From positions 434,001-498,000 of the forward strand of contig CP179198.1 of assembly GCA_051201585.1 (NCBI GenBank): DNA of 64,000 nucleotides, given 5' to 3'. The notes under the pieces are model-generated. The model saw nothing but the letters and a program-made list of their open reading frames with translations, did not search any database and was not told the origin of the DNA. This DNA is from UBA868 sp016776875 (GTDB lineage Bacteria > Pseudomonadota > Gammaproteobacteria > Arenicellales > UBA868). How positions within the stretch are numbered: the first letter of the stretch is position 1; every line of letters starts with the position of its first letter. Both the position numbers and the translations under genes were made by a program. Positions 44,614 through 53,664 of the stretch are shown here, piece after piece.

Positions 44614-45637
44614 CTAGACAAAAAAAGTGGTGACACGTTCAATGGTCCAGTAAGCGGCCACACCACCAATCATGTATCCCGCTAATAGATTTCCGGTTTG
44701 GCCCATTATCGCTTCCGGAAAGGCTCTTAACGAGTGCAGTTTGTGAATGAGATACGCGATGACCAGCAGACAAGCCACAAAAATTAATTGCCCGGCCTCA
44801 ATCCCTAAATTGAAGGCAAGCAGTGCAAGCGGAATTTCATTTTGAGGAAGCCCGATTTCTTGTAATGCACTCGCAAAGCCGAGTCCGTGCAGGAGACCAA
44901 ATGCAAAAGCCACAAGCCATGGAGAGCGCTGCATCATGGTTTTTTGGGCGTTATTTTTTGTCACAATCTCGACAGCCAGGAAAACAATCGAAAGTGCAAT
45001 CACCGCTTCGACCGGAGGCGTAGGCACTGATAGCCAGCCTAACGCAGCTAACGCTAGAGTAATACTATGGGACACCGTAAACGCCGTAATTGCCCAAATT
45101 AAGTTCCGGCGATTAGGCACCAGCAAGAACAATGCAAAAACGAATAAAAGATGATCGATCCCGCCTAAAATATGATCGAATCCAAGTGCGATATAACTCG
45201 TCAGGATTGTCCAGGCCGTTTGCACCGGCGGTAAACGAGCAGACGGATAACTAGGGGTCAGTCGCAGGCTTACAGCCGCTTGCCCGGACCCTGGAATAAA
45301 GCGAACCAGAACATCGGTCGCCGTACGGTTTAAACCCTCGATAAAAACTTCGCCGTCCCAGATTTTTTTTGTGCAGTTTGCAATCCAGCCACTGACATAG
45401 GCGCGACCATCAAACCGGGGAGCTGGGCGCTCGACGCGGGGTGCAGCTCTCCGGCAGAACGGCGTCAATTTCCATTGCCTGCCCATTGACCTGCGGTTTA
45501 CGCCAGGCCACTTGCCACTGTTCATTTTCCGTTGGGATGATTTCAAGATATCCCGGTTCCAGGGCGTGTCCATAGCAGGACGAAGCCAGTAAAAACCCGA
45601 TGAAACCGGCAAAAACACTCGCGATAACTTTTTTCAC
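44614..45637 (-). CDS. HupE/UreJ family membrane protein with N-terminal extracytoplasmic domain (frameshifted)
   Basis: A protein of about 340 residues. A signal peptide (FLLASSCYGHALEPGYL) is followed by a soluble domain of about 140 residues and then a HupE/UreJ-type membrane domain: GFDHILGGIDHLLFVFALFLL (His ligands of the family), FTVSHSITLALAALGW and LVAFAFGLLHGLGFASAL. The frame breaks at the GGGG run 45438-45441: the first frame ends after DAVLPESCTPRR, the second continues VERPAPRFDGRAYVSGW. Family members are linked to nickel or cobalt uptake. Its start overlaps the stop of the PpiC gene (ATGA). Confidence 0.85.
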
Positions 45638-46467
45638 TGCGAAAGTATTAAGGCTAAGTCAGGTGTTTCGATGTGATATTGGCTGCGAAGCTGTGCGAGT
45701 CGATCAAGCCTGAGTTCATTTGCTTTATCGCGCCGCCATTCCTGTTCGATACGCCCACGCACAGTTTCAAAGGCCGGCACGGACCCCGGAACGAGGGAAT
45801 CAAGGCGTACAAGATGGGCCCCGTATCCGGATCTAATAGGACCACTCCACGTGCCGGGCTCCAGCGCTACAATCTGCTCAAATACACCTGTCCCAAATGA
45901 ACTATCAACGACTTGCTTGGTTAGTGGTGACACCATTGCAGGCAACAATGTTCTTGCGCCGAGAAGGTTAAAGTCATCGCCGTTTGCCAGCTTTTCAAGA
46001 ATGTCCGGCATAGATTCGGTTGAGGGCTCCGGTAATAAAATTTGCGAGAATCCTGCTCGCGAAGCGCTACGATAGCGCTCCAGGTTATCTTGGAAATAGG
46101 CCTCTAGCATGGCATCGTCTACGAAGGACGCCTCGGCTCCTGCTTCAGTTAAAAACTCCATTTTTTGACTTAAACGTTTCCGGACGATGCTGTCACCTTG
46201 ATCCAATCCCAACGCCAAAGCTTCACGAACATAAATTTCCTGACGCACAAAAGCCTCAACAAGGGTCTCAAGTTCCTGCTGGGATGGGGGTCGGTTACGC
46301 ATGGACCTGAATTGGGAGGCAAGCCACTGCGCATCCTGTACGGATACGATAATGCTGGGACGATTAGGAGTCTGAGGCGTATCGTTTACAAAAGAGTACA
46401 GGGCAAATAACCCAGCCCCGATGATAAAAAAGTGCAGCGACGGTTGCCGCAAGAAAGAGACAGCCAT
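45634..46467 (-). CDS. Membrane-anchored parvulin-type peptidylprolyl isomerase (PpiC-like)
   Basis: A 277-residue protein starting at ATG 46467 (the upstream TTG adds nothing typical). One N-terminal membrane helix (LHFFIIGAGLFALYSFVN) anchors it. Residues 50-120 form a SurA-like helical region (ELETLVEAFVRQEIYVREALALGLDQGD). The rotamase domain follows: GFSQILLP, ANGDDFNLLGARTLLP and GTWSGPIRSGYGAHLVRLDS. It would fold an exported partner, most simply DUF3604 or HupE-like neighbours. It is coupled to the HupE-type gene by ATGA. Confidence 0.85.
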   Translation of the reverse strand: MAVSFLRQPSLHFFIIGAGLFALYSFVNDTPQTPNRPSIIVSVQDAQWLASQFRSMRNRPPSQQELETLVEAFVRQEIYVREALALGLDQGDSIVRKRLSQKMEFLTEAGAEASFVDDAMLEAYFQDNLERYRSASRAGFSQILLPEPSTESMPDILEKLANGDDFNLLGARTLLPAMVSPLTKQVVDSSFGTGVFEQIVALEPGTWSGPIRSGYGAHLVRLDSLVPGSVPAFETVRGRIEQEWRRDKANELRLDRLAQLRSQYHIETPDLALILSQ

Positions 46468-46566
46468 GGTAGGGGATTTCCACAATCAGATCTAAAGCAA
46501 GACGTCACTTTAGAGATAAATAGACCGAAGCTAAAGCACTTTTACATTAGCATCGATTCATAAATG

Positions 46567-46600
46567 TTTGAGCGGGGCAACATCCGTCACCCCGCTCAAA
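46567..46600 (-). terminator. Hairpin downstream of the DUF3604 gene
   Basis: TTTGAGCGGGG (46567-46577) pairs with CCCCGCTCAAA (46590-46600), an 11-bp perfect GC-rich stem with a 12-base loop, starting 5 bases after the DUF3604 stop. On the minus strand it is followed by CATTTATGAATC, only a weak U-tract, so it may be a partial terminator or 3'-end protector ahead of the PpiC gene. Confidence 0.7.
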
Positions 46601-46604
46601 CTAA

Positions 46605-48561
46605 TTAACTTGATGGTGAATACCAGATCGGTGATGTGTACGCACGTTCCTGATGGATTAGCTCGACCCCTTCAGGAATTTCAGCGCCTAAGCGAAGCTG
46701 GTCATAAAGCACCCAGCGCGGCGTTGGGATTTCAATCACCCGAACATAGTAAAACGCACTCAGGTTCGCATCAAAGTCAGGATCTGTCCAAACAGATACC
46801 AGTTCTGATGCGCCAATTGTGTTGGTCCAGTTGGCGGCTTCGATATCCACGGTATTACCCACGGGGCCTACTTTTCCATTTGAATCGGGTTCACGATCTC
46901 CAGACCAGGCAACGTCATAGACTTTTTCTTGCGTCTCGCCGTTGGCATCCAGCCAACCTTTCACAATTTGAATACGGTCCAGGTTTGCACCAATGGGATC
47001 GCGCAAGGCATAAGCCATAAATGTGGGCGCCTGGCCAGCAGGAGCGCTCGACATGTCACCGCCCATGGGCACGCCTTTTTCATATCCAACAAATGCAAGC
47101 TGGCGGCTGCGAAGGTCGTTTTCGTTAAAGTTCCAGCCACCAAAGAATCGTACGGTCATACGCGATCCCGTGGTTGCGTAGGTCTCTTTTCGCGCCATCG
47201 CATCAAAAAGTGCTTCGCGTGTATTTTCCGTCGCCCAGATTCCCTGGTAACCGGAAGCCAAGAGTTGATCACCTTCGAAGGCTGCAAGCTTCCGTCTTAA
47301 CAAATGGGTGTGAGACACGTGTTTTGGATGGCTCTACGCTAGTCGACTTATTAAAAAAGTTTTCTTCTTCTGCAGTCGCCATTGATGTGTGCGTATCGGT
47401 ACCGCCAATCATGCCGAACTTGTAGGGGTTGGTGCCGAATTTCTTTTCAAGCAGAAGTCCGTTTTTCAAGGCTTCTCGGGCATATTCCCGCTGCAACATG
47501 TCCGGTGTTTTAAGTTGGGTGAGATCGAGGTTGCCGACATCCCAAGTGCCATAGTCCGCGAACTCGTCGTCAGGTGATAGATACGGATGTGCTTCACCGT
47601 CGCCTTTCATCTGCGTAGCCTCGTAAAGCGGTTCCCACTTCGCTCTGAGCTCCACATAGTTTTTGTCGACAGTCCCGCCGGCAAAAGTCCCTTCCATTGG
47701 GAACATCCAGCCATTTGAGAGATTGCCGTTGTGGGAGATGGCGATCGCCTTACCACCTGTGTTTTTTTCGTAATCTTCAAGCCATTGATATAAATCCAGC
47801 GGGTTCGTCGTTCCCACTGGTGCCTGGGTGGTCAGGGGAGTCACTTGTTTTCCCCGAATGCCGCTGTCGCGCAAAATGACATTACGGTGCAGGTTCATTC
47901 CCTTCGGGACCGACGTCCATTCAAATCCAATGAACGCTGAAAATCGATGCGGCTCGTTGTAGTAATCCGCAAAATCAACCGTTTTTTCCCAAACGCTCGT
48001 GTAGATCGGGGAGCCTGGACTGTAGTCTTCCAGCATTTGCTTTGGAATGGTTCCCTGTGAAAAAGCACCGATTAAATCGAATGCTGCTTCACCCGCTGCT
48101 TCTCCTCCTTTCGCAAATCCATCGGCCCATTGCTTACCCTTTGGATCCCCAACAATGTTTGGCGCTCCGTTCTGGATATCGGTCGCGATTCCCATCAGGT
48201 CAGAGTGATCGGTCACCACCAGCCAATCCAGCGGCCGGCTCAGCTTAAGCGGTTGGCCTGTCGATGATATGACCTGTTCGCCGCGAGCCAAGCGAAGGGC
48301 TGTGTCGGGACCGGTTGTATTTCCGAACAAACCGGCATCGAGAGAGTAGCCTGTGTGAACATGCGCCTCACCCCAGTAGACGTTGTTGGGGAACGATCTT
48401 TTCGCATAAGGCGAGTAGGCTTTGCCTGGGTAGATATTCTTCAGAATCTCCATTGAGGGTACACCCGAATCCTGCGCGGACGCGAAGGTTCCGGATCCCA
48501 TCACAGTCAGACCCGCAACAGCGGATCGAATGATGACGTTATTGAAATATGTTTTAAACAT
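46605..48561 (-). CDS. Secreted DUF3604 protein (PHP-like phosphoesterase fold, frameshifted)
   Basis: A protein of about 651 residues with a signal peptide (VMGSGTFASAQ). It contains four segments that look like PHP-type metal motifs: YWGEAHVHTGYSLDAG (HxH), WLVVTDHSDLMG, AIAISHNGNLSNGWMF and IGGTDTHTSMA. The C-terminal part has GYQGIWATENTREALFDAMARKETYATTGSRMTVRFFGGW, a DUF3604 hallmark. The frame breaks near the CC at 47292-47293: one frame ends TRVSHPFVKTEACSLRR, the other resumes KLAAFEGDQLLASG. One extra base explains it. The protein is probably periplasmic; substrate unknown. Confidence 0.88.
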
Positions 48562-48903
48562 GGGCTTTCCTTTTTGTTAGGAACAAGTCGTCTGAATGCG
48601 CTAAAAATTCAGAGGCGGAAAAAATGCATCGAACGAGAAAATTCTAACCTGACAGATGTTGAAATACAAGGTTCCACCAAACAGTTTGTGGCACGGCTTT
48701 GGGCTTAGGCGATAGGAGGTGAGATCATTGAAAAAACCCTAAATCATAGGGTTTATCTAGCCAATGAAATGGTTTTGTGCTCGTATTGCTCAGGCTCAAA
48801 AAAGCGTGAGATGTCTGTCAGACGGGATTAGGAGCGGATAGACTAATACCGCGATTATTTTCAATTAAAAACATCTTTTTAAAACAAACTCACAGAGCCT
48901 CTT
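48562..48903. other. Intergenic region upstream of DUF3604 and SelO
   Basis: A 342-base gap between divergent genes. It contains the small hairpin at 48734-48754 and AT-rich promoter-like sequence before SelO (48850-48895). I see no coding region or recognised RNA. Confidence 0.6.
48734..48754 (-). terminator. Hairpin with U-tract in the DUF3604 leader
   Basis: AAACCCTA and TAGGGTTT form an 8-bp stem with a 5-base loop. On the minus strand the stem is followed by TTTC (T-run of six counting the stem end), so it has the form of an intrinsic terminator, about 170 bases upstream of the DUF3604 start. It could be an attenuator or end a short transcript. Confidence 0.35.
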
Positions 48904-50388
48904 TTGAACGCGCCATTATTTGGATTTGATAACTCCTACGCACGCTTACCTGAGCATTTTTATGCTCGCCTTTCGCCGACGCCCGTTTCTGACCCGCGCA
49001 TTATTTGCGTCAATCAGGATCTCGCGGTTTCCCTAAACCTTGATCCTGATTTTTTAAGATCACCAGAAGGCGCTCAGGTGCTTGCGGGCAATAAATTACC
49101 GGCAGACTCAGAGCCCTTGGCGATGGCCTATGCGGGATTTCAGTTTGGGGGTTGGTCGCCTCAACTTGGTGACGGGCGCGCGATTTTGCTTGGCGAGGTG
49201 GTTGATGGGGGCGGGGTCCGCCGGGATGTACAGCTCAAGGGCAGCGGGCGCACGCCGTTTTCGAGAAACGGAGACGGCCGGGCGGCGTTGGGGCCAATAT
49301 TAAGGGAATATATCGTGAGTGAGGCCATGCATGCACTGGGGGTGCCGACGACTCGTGCATTGGCTGCGGTCACGACGGGCGAAAACGTAAGAAGAGAAGT
49401 GTTGCAGCCAGGCGCCGTCTTAACCCGGGTCGCGAGAAGCCATATAAGAGTGGGCACATTTCAGTTTTTTGCGGGTCGCCAGGATCTTGAGGCTCTTCGA
49501 GCCCTGGCGGATCATGTGATTGATCGACATTACCCGCATGCCCGCGAATACGAGCGACCCTGTTTGGCGATGCTGGAGAGTGTGATTGATGCTCAGGCGG
49601 CTCTTGTCGCGCAATGGAAGTTAATTGGCTTTATTCATGGGGTAATGAATACAGATAACACCTCAGTGAGCGGGGAAACCATTGACTATGGGCCGTGCGC
49701 GTTCATGGATACGTATGATCCGAACACCGTTTACAGTTCAATTGACCAGCAGGGTCGATATGCTTATTCCAATCAGGCGCCGATAGCCCACTGGAATCTT
49801 GCCGGTTTAGCGCAGACTTTGATTCCGCTGATTGATGAAGACAGTGAAAAAGCGGTTGAGCTCGCCCAGGACCTGATTAACGCCTTCCCTCAAAAATTTG
49901 AAACTGCGTACAACGTTGGTGCGGCAAAAAAACTGGGGCTCGGGACACTTCAAAACGATGACGCAGTGCTCATGACGGAGTTACTGGGCACAATGGCGGA
50001 CCAAGTTGCGGATTTCACATTGGTGTTTCGGGGGCTGTCTTCGTTAGCTAACCAACCAAGTGATGAAGATGGAGCGGTTCGGGCTCTTTTTAAAGACGGA
50101 TCGGCGTTTGATCAGTGGGTTGGTCGTTGGCGTGAAAGGCTCGCGGCAGAATCAAGTGATGCGGTTAAGCGATGTGTCGATATGCAGTTGGTCAATCCTG
50201 CGTTTATTCCTCGAAATCACCGAATCGAGCAAGCGATTCGTGCAGCCGAAGACCACAATGATTTTTCGTTATTTGAAAAACTGCATACTGTCTTAAGGCA
50301 GCCATTTGCTGATCAGCCGCAGGCTCGCGAATATCAAAAGCCACCTCGTCCCGAGGAAGTCGTTCAGGCCACTTTTTGTGGGACCTAG
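48904..50388 (+). CDS. selO: Protein adenylyltransferase SelO (YdiU family)
   Basis: A 494-residue pseudokinase that transfers AMP to proteins. SelO features: FDNSYARLPEHFYARLSPTPV at the start, MAYAGFQFGGWSPQLGDGRAILLGE, DVQLKGSGRTPFSRNGDGRAALG, then the metal-binding HGVMNTDNTSVSGETIDYGPCAFMD. The length suits the family (E. coli 478). No ATG precedes the conserved start, so a TTG at 48904 is used. It ends with no recognisable selenocysteine or Cys-x-x-Cys motif; the last residues are FCGT with a single Cys. Confidence 0.95.
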   Translation: MNAPLFGFDNSYARLPEHFYARLSPTPVSDPRIICVNQDLAVSLNLDPDFLRSPEGAQVLAGNKLPADSEPLAMAYAGFQFGGWSPQLGDGRAILLGEVVDGGGVRRDVQLKGSGRTPFSRNGDGRAALGPILREYIVSEAMHALGVPTTRALAAVTTGENVRREVLQPGAVLTRVARSHIRVGTFQFFAGRQDLEALRALADHVIDRHYPHAREYERPCLAMLESVIDAQAALVAQWKLIGFIHGVMNTDNTSVSGETIDYGPCAFMDTYDPNTVYSSIDQQGRYAYSNQAPIAHWNLAGLAQTLIPLIDEDSEKAVELAQDLINAFPQKFETAYNVGAAKKLGLGTLQNDDAVLMTELLGTMADQVADFTLVFRGLSSLANQPSDEDGAVRALFKDGSAFDQWVGRWRERLAAESSDAVKRCVDMQLVNPAFIPRNHRIEQAIRAAEDHNDFSLFEKLHTVLRQPFADQPQAREYQKPPRPEEVVQATFCGT

Positions 50389-50423
50389 CTTGAGATCACG
50401 TTTGATGAAGGCGAATTTTTGAG

Positions 50424-51449
50424 ATGAGCGAGTTGAAGAAAAATCTCGAAGCCCGGTATTACACTGACCCTCACATTTACGCGTTAGAGCGCCAGCATAT
50501 TTTTGATGCGAGTTGGCAGCCGGTGGCACCCGTCAGTTTTTTTAAGGAGAAGGGTGATTATCTTGCGCTGGATATTGCCGGCACAAAAATTTTTGTGATT
50601 CGTGATGATTCGGGGAAGCTTCGCGCCTTCCGGAATCTATGTCGTCACCGCGGCGCGGTTTTGATAAGCGAAGGTCAAGGCCGGTGTCGGGCGATTCGCT
50701 GTCCGTATCATAACTGGGTATATGGCCTTGATGGCGTGCTGACGCGAGCGCCGTGGTTTGAGGAAAAAGAAAAATTAAATTTGGACGACTGGCCGCTTTA
50801 CGCATTAGCGATTGAGATCTGGCGGGGACTGGTATTTGTTTGCATAAAAAAATCCACCAATCTGACGACTCAACTCGGCGATCTGTTGGCCGAAGTCCGG
50901 GATGATCAAATCGAGGAGTTTCAGTGGGTTGAAAGGCGCCGCCTGGTGTTCGACGCCAACTGGAAGATCTACACCGATAACTTTGTAGAGGGCTATCACA
51001 TTCCCGGCATTCACCCTGATTTTTTTAAAGCGATTGATTTCGATCAGTTTGAGACAACCGCAAGTGATAACCTGGTGCGCATGAGTGCGCCTACTCGAGG
51101 CGATCTTTTTTATAAAGGGCGTTGGTTATGGATGTGGCCTAATTGGACGATGTCATTTTTTGAGGGCGGTATGAACACTTCAAGAATTAATCCCATATCA
51201 GAGAACAAGACCGAGCTGGTTTATGATTTTTATTTCACTGAGGTGTCAATTGCTAATAGCCCGGGCCGTGAGGAGATCATCGCCAACAACATTGCGGTAA
51301 TTGAGCAGGATTTTGATATTTGCATAACCACCCATCAAAATTATTTGTCGGGTGGTTATGAGCCGGGGCCATTGAGCCCTCGCCATGAAAAAGGCGTACA
51401 CTTTTTTCAGATGTCAGTGAAAGACGCAATCGGTGAAGTGTCTTTCTAA
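50424..51449 (+). CDS. Rieske-type aromatic ring-hydroxylating dioxygenase alpha subunit-like oxygenase
   Basis: A 341-residue oxygenase. The Rieske centre is CRHRGAVL then CPYHNW (CxH...CxxH), near residues 75-100. The mononuclear-iron motif is DNFVEGYHIPGIHPDF, with two His and a Glu/Asp. Start ATG 50424. It lies 35 bases after SelO. Single-subunit relatives demethylate or hydroxylate quaternary amines (GbcA, choline monooxygenase), which would fit the MttB/DMGDH theme, but a ring substrate is equally possible. No reductase gene is adjacent. Confidence 0.86.
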   Translation: MSELKKNLEARYYTDPHIYALERQHIFDASWQPVAPVSFFKEKGDYLALDIAGTKIFVIRDDSGKLRAFRNLCRHRGAVLISEGQGRCRAIRCPYHNWVYGLDGVLTRAPWFEEKEKLNLDDWPLYALAIEIWRGLVFVCIKKSTNLTTQLGDLLAEVRDDQIEEFQWVERRRLVFDANWKIYTDNFVEGYHIPGIHPDFFKAIDFDQFETTASDNLVRMSAPTRGDLFYKGRWLWMWPNWTMSFFEGGMNTSRINPISENKTELVYDFYFTEVSIANSPGREEIIANNIAVIEQDFDICITTHQNYLSGGYEPGPLSPRHEKGVHFFQMSVKDAIGEVSF

Positions 51450-51486
51450 ATCCCGAAATGATCTGTGCGGGGATAGCAAAAGATAC

Positions 51487-52407
51487 CTAAAAATCAGATT
51501 GTTTAGTCATGATAATGGCGGTAATTACTTCGTTATAAGGCGCGGAAAGGCCGAGATGTTTTGCGGTCTCTGGCACCATGCCATTAATGGCGTCGACTTC
51601 TGTTTTTCGTTGAGCCATTAAATCCAGCAACATCGACGGTCGTGCCTCAGGCATTTTGTTGCCGAAGTCTTTGACGTACGACACCGGATCATCAAACGAG
51701 AAGTGAATGCCTTTGGCCTTGCCAATTTCATAAGCTTTCAATTGCAAGATGTTTTGCGATGGCCCAGGTCACCGGATCGTTGATGACTTCACCGAGCGTT
51801 CGATCAAAAGCAGCTGCGGACCCACTCAATGCAACGTTACAAATAAATTTTTCCCAGATCAACTGATTGATATCTTCAAAGGCTTTGACGTTGAAGCCGG
51901 CTTCCTGCCAAATTTTTGCAACATCCTCGAGTCGGGTTGTGATGCCACCATTCATTTCTCCGAGTCGAATAAGCTCCATCCCATTGTGGTGAACATGACC
52001 TGGTTTTGGAATCGAGGCGCCGAACCCGCCAGCCACACCGAGGAGAATGTTTTCACTTGTGATATTGGCCTGGATTCGCTCGCCTGCGCCAAGACCGTTT
52101 TGGATGGTAAGAATCAGTGTCGAATCGGTCAGAATCGGATCCAGCTTTTTGCCGCTGCTCCCACACCCGAGGCTTTCGTCGCGATAACCACCAGGTCGCA
52201 TGGGCCCGCGTCCGAGATGTTTGTGGATGCATTTAGACCGGCCACTATCCGATCTCCGCTAAATCCCGAAATTTTCAGGCCAGATGTTTGGATCGCAGCC
52301 ACATGCTCTTGCCAAAGGTCGATGGCCCAGACATCGTTCCCGCTTTCAGCGAGCAGCGCGGCATATACGGATCCCATCGCGCCCGCACCAATAATTGCGA
52401 TTTTCAT
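51487..52407 (-). CDS. Ketopantoate reductase-like (ApbA/PanE) dehydrogenase, two frameshifts
   Basis: Reads as one protein of about 306 residues over three frames. The N-terminus KIAIIGAGAMGSVYAALLAESG is the NADP-binding fold of the PanE/ApbA family; the second part has LTIQNGLGAGE and NQLIWEKFICNVALSGSAAAF (catalytic Lys region); the third has MPEARPSMLLDLMAQRKTEVDAINGMV, the C-terminal family motif. A base is missing in the T5 run 52146-52150 and one is extra in the TTT at 51736-51738. The substrate may be 2-dehydropantoate or another 2-oxo acid. Confidence 0.87.
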
Positions 52408-52446
52408 GATTTAAGTAATTGATTTATCGAGAATTCGAAAAAAATT

Positions 52447-52941
52447 CTAGGCCTGAGTTAACAGTTGAGTCTCGCTTAAGACAATGCCATCTGAATCAGC
52501 GTAAAGGAAATCTCCAGGTCGAAACAAGACGCCTCCAAAACGAACGGCAATGTCCAGTTGCCCGCCACCTTCTTTTGAAGGGCGGGTGGGGTTGGTGCCC
52601 AGCGCTTTAACGCCAACAGGCAGTTTTCCAATTTCGGCGCTGTCGCGGATACAGCCATTAATCACAACGCCTGCCCAATGATTATCTATAGCAAGCTGTG
52701 CCAGCTTATCCCCCAGCATCGCGCAGCGCATTGATCCACCGCCATCGATGACCAGTACGTGGCCTTTGCCATCAGTTTCAAGAGTCGAGCGGGTCATTTG
52801 AAAGTTTTCAAATGCTTTGAGAATTTTTATGGGTCCGGAAAATGAGTCTAATCCGCCAAAGTCCCGAAAGATTGGGGCGCAAACTTGGAGCGAGTCACCG
52901 TGTTCGTCATAAAGGTCAGCAGTCGATATTTTTGTAGTCAT
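52447..52941 (-). CDS. rraA: RraA-family protein (RNase E activity regulator / HMG aldolase-like)
   Basis: A 164-residue trimeric-type protein starting at ATG 52941, overlapping the stop of the thermonuclease-like gene (ATGA). Motifs: GHVLVIDGGGSMRCAMLGDKLAQLA, VVINGCIRDSAEIGKLPVGVKALG and NPTRPSKEGGGQLDIAV. The core GCIRD/RDS and the GGG with Asp/Arg are shared by RraA and the related 4-hydroxy-4-methyl-2-oxoglutarate aldolases. The length (about 160) fits RraA better. It may inhibit RNase E or act as a decarboxylase. Confidence 0.85.
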   Translation of the reverse strand: MTTKISTADLYDEHGDSLQVCAPIFRDFGGLDSFSGPIKILKAFENFQMTRSTLETDGKGHVLVIDGGGSMRCAMLGDKLAQLAIDNHWAGVVINGCIRDSAEIGKLPVGVKALGTNPTRPSKEGGGQLDIAVRFGGVLFRPGDFLYADSDGIVLSETQLLTQA

Positions 52942-53390
52942 GATGATTTGCACCAGTTGTGTTTTTGACCCGCCTCAATGGCAAGCGATTTGTAGAGGAG
53001 TTCTTGGCCAAGACTGACGTTGTTTAAATAGACGACCGCTTTAAGATCACCGTTTGACTGCCGGTTTTGCTCGTCGACGGTGATTTCGGTTGTGGCCTGA
53101 ATTTGTTGATCAATAAATTGCTTGGCCGCAATCGCTTTCTGACCTTCAGCCTCACACCAGTTGGCCTGGCCGGTGTGATCAGGTTTAAGGCGCGGCACGA
53201 TGATGTTTGCAATATGAACAAGTTCTTCTTCGCCTGCAATTTCCAGAACCAGCGTACCGCCGTCGACCACGCTGACCAACACGGCTTCCGTATAGTTGCA
53301 GGGGCATCCCGCTGCTCTAACATCTGAAACGCCAACTAGCGCCCGAATAGCGATAGCCAGAAAAAAGAATTGAATAGAAATTTTCAACAT
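52938..53390 (-). CDS. Degenerate thermonuclease (SNase)-like exported protein
   Basis: A 150-residue protein with a signal peptide (ALVGVSDVRAA). It keeps the SNase fold pattern: VSVVDGGTLVLEIAGEEELVHIANIIVPRLKPDHTG, EGQKAIAAKQFIDQQI and NGDLKAVVYLNNVSLGQELLYKSLA. The catalytic Arg-x-x-GID-x-PE region is replaced (VHIANIIVPRL), and the third catalytic Arg position is Lys, so it is probably not a nuclease. The Cys-rich N-terminus (GCPCNYTE) and a C-terminal WCK may form disulfides. It is coupled to rraA by ATGA. Confidence 0.72.
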   Translation of the reverse strand: MLKISIQFFFLAIAIRALVGVSDVRAAGCPCNYTEAVLVSVVDGGTLVLEIAGEEELVHIANIIVPRLKPDHTGQANWCEAEGQKAIAAKQFIDQQIQATTEITVDEQNRQSNGDLKAVVYLNNVSLGQELLYKSLAIEAGQKHNWCKSS

Positions 53391-53664
53391 TTCTTTATAA
53401 GTATTTTCTTATGCAACAGTTTGATGCAGTTTCAGTGATCATCAATCGGCGAGATAAAAAATTGATATTAATAGTTTAGCCGTATCTTTCCTTTAAAAAC
53501 TGCAAAAATGAATAAGCGGTTGACTGAAAATGCCTGCTATGTTTAATTGGTCATAGCCATTTGGCAAGCGCATAGGGCGTCTTACGTCTGGGGCGTCAAT
53601 TAGATTGTAAAAAAATAACTTTTAGAAACGTTAGCGCTTTCGAACCTTGGAGGAATAAAGTTCT
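53391..53664. other. Intergenic region before the ABC-transporter operon
   Basis: A 274-base AT-rich gap between divergent genes, probably holding promoters for both. The rightward gene has a strong ribosome site (TTGGAGGAATAAAG, 53645-53658). I see no RNA element. Confidence 0.5.

Noticed and set aside
44602..44619. Hairpin GTCTAG/CTAGAC as a terminator between the PhyH-type and HupE-type genes
   Set aside because: Only 6 bp, overlaps the HupE-type stop, and no U-run follows in the useful direction.
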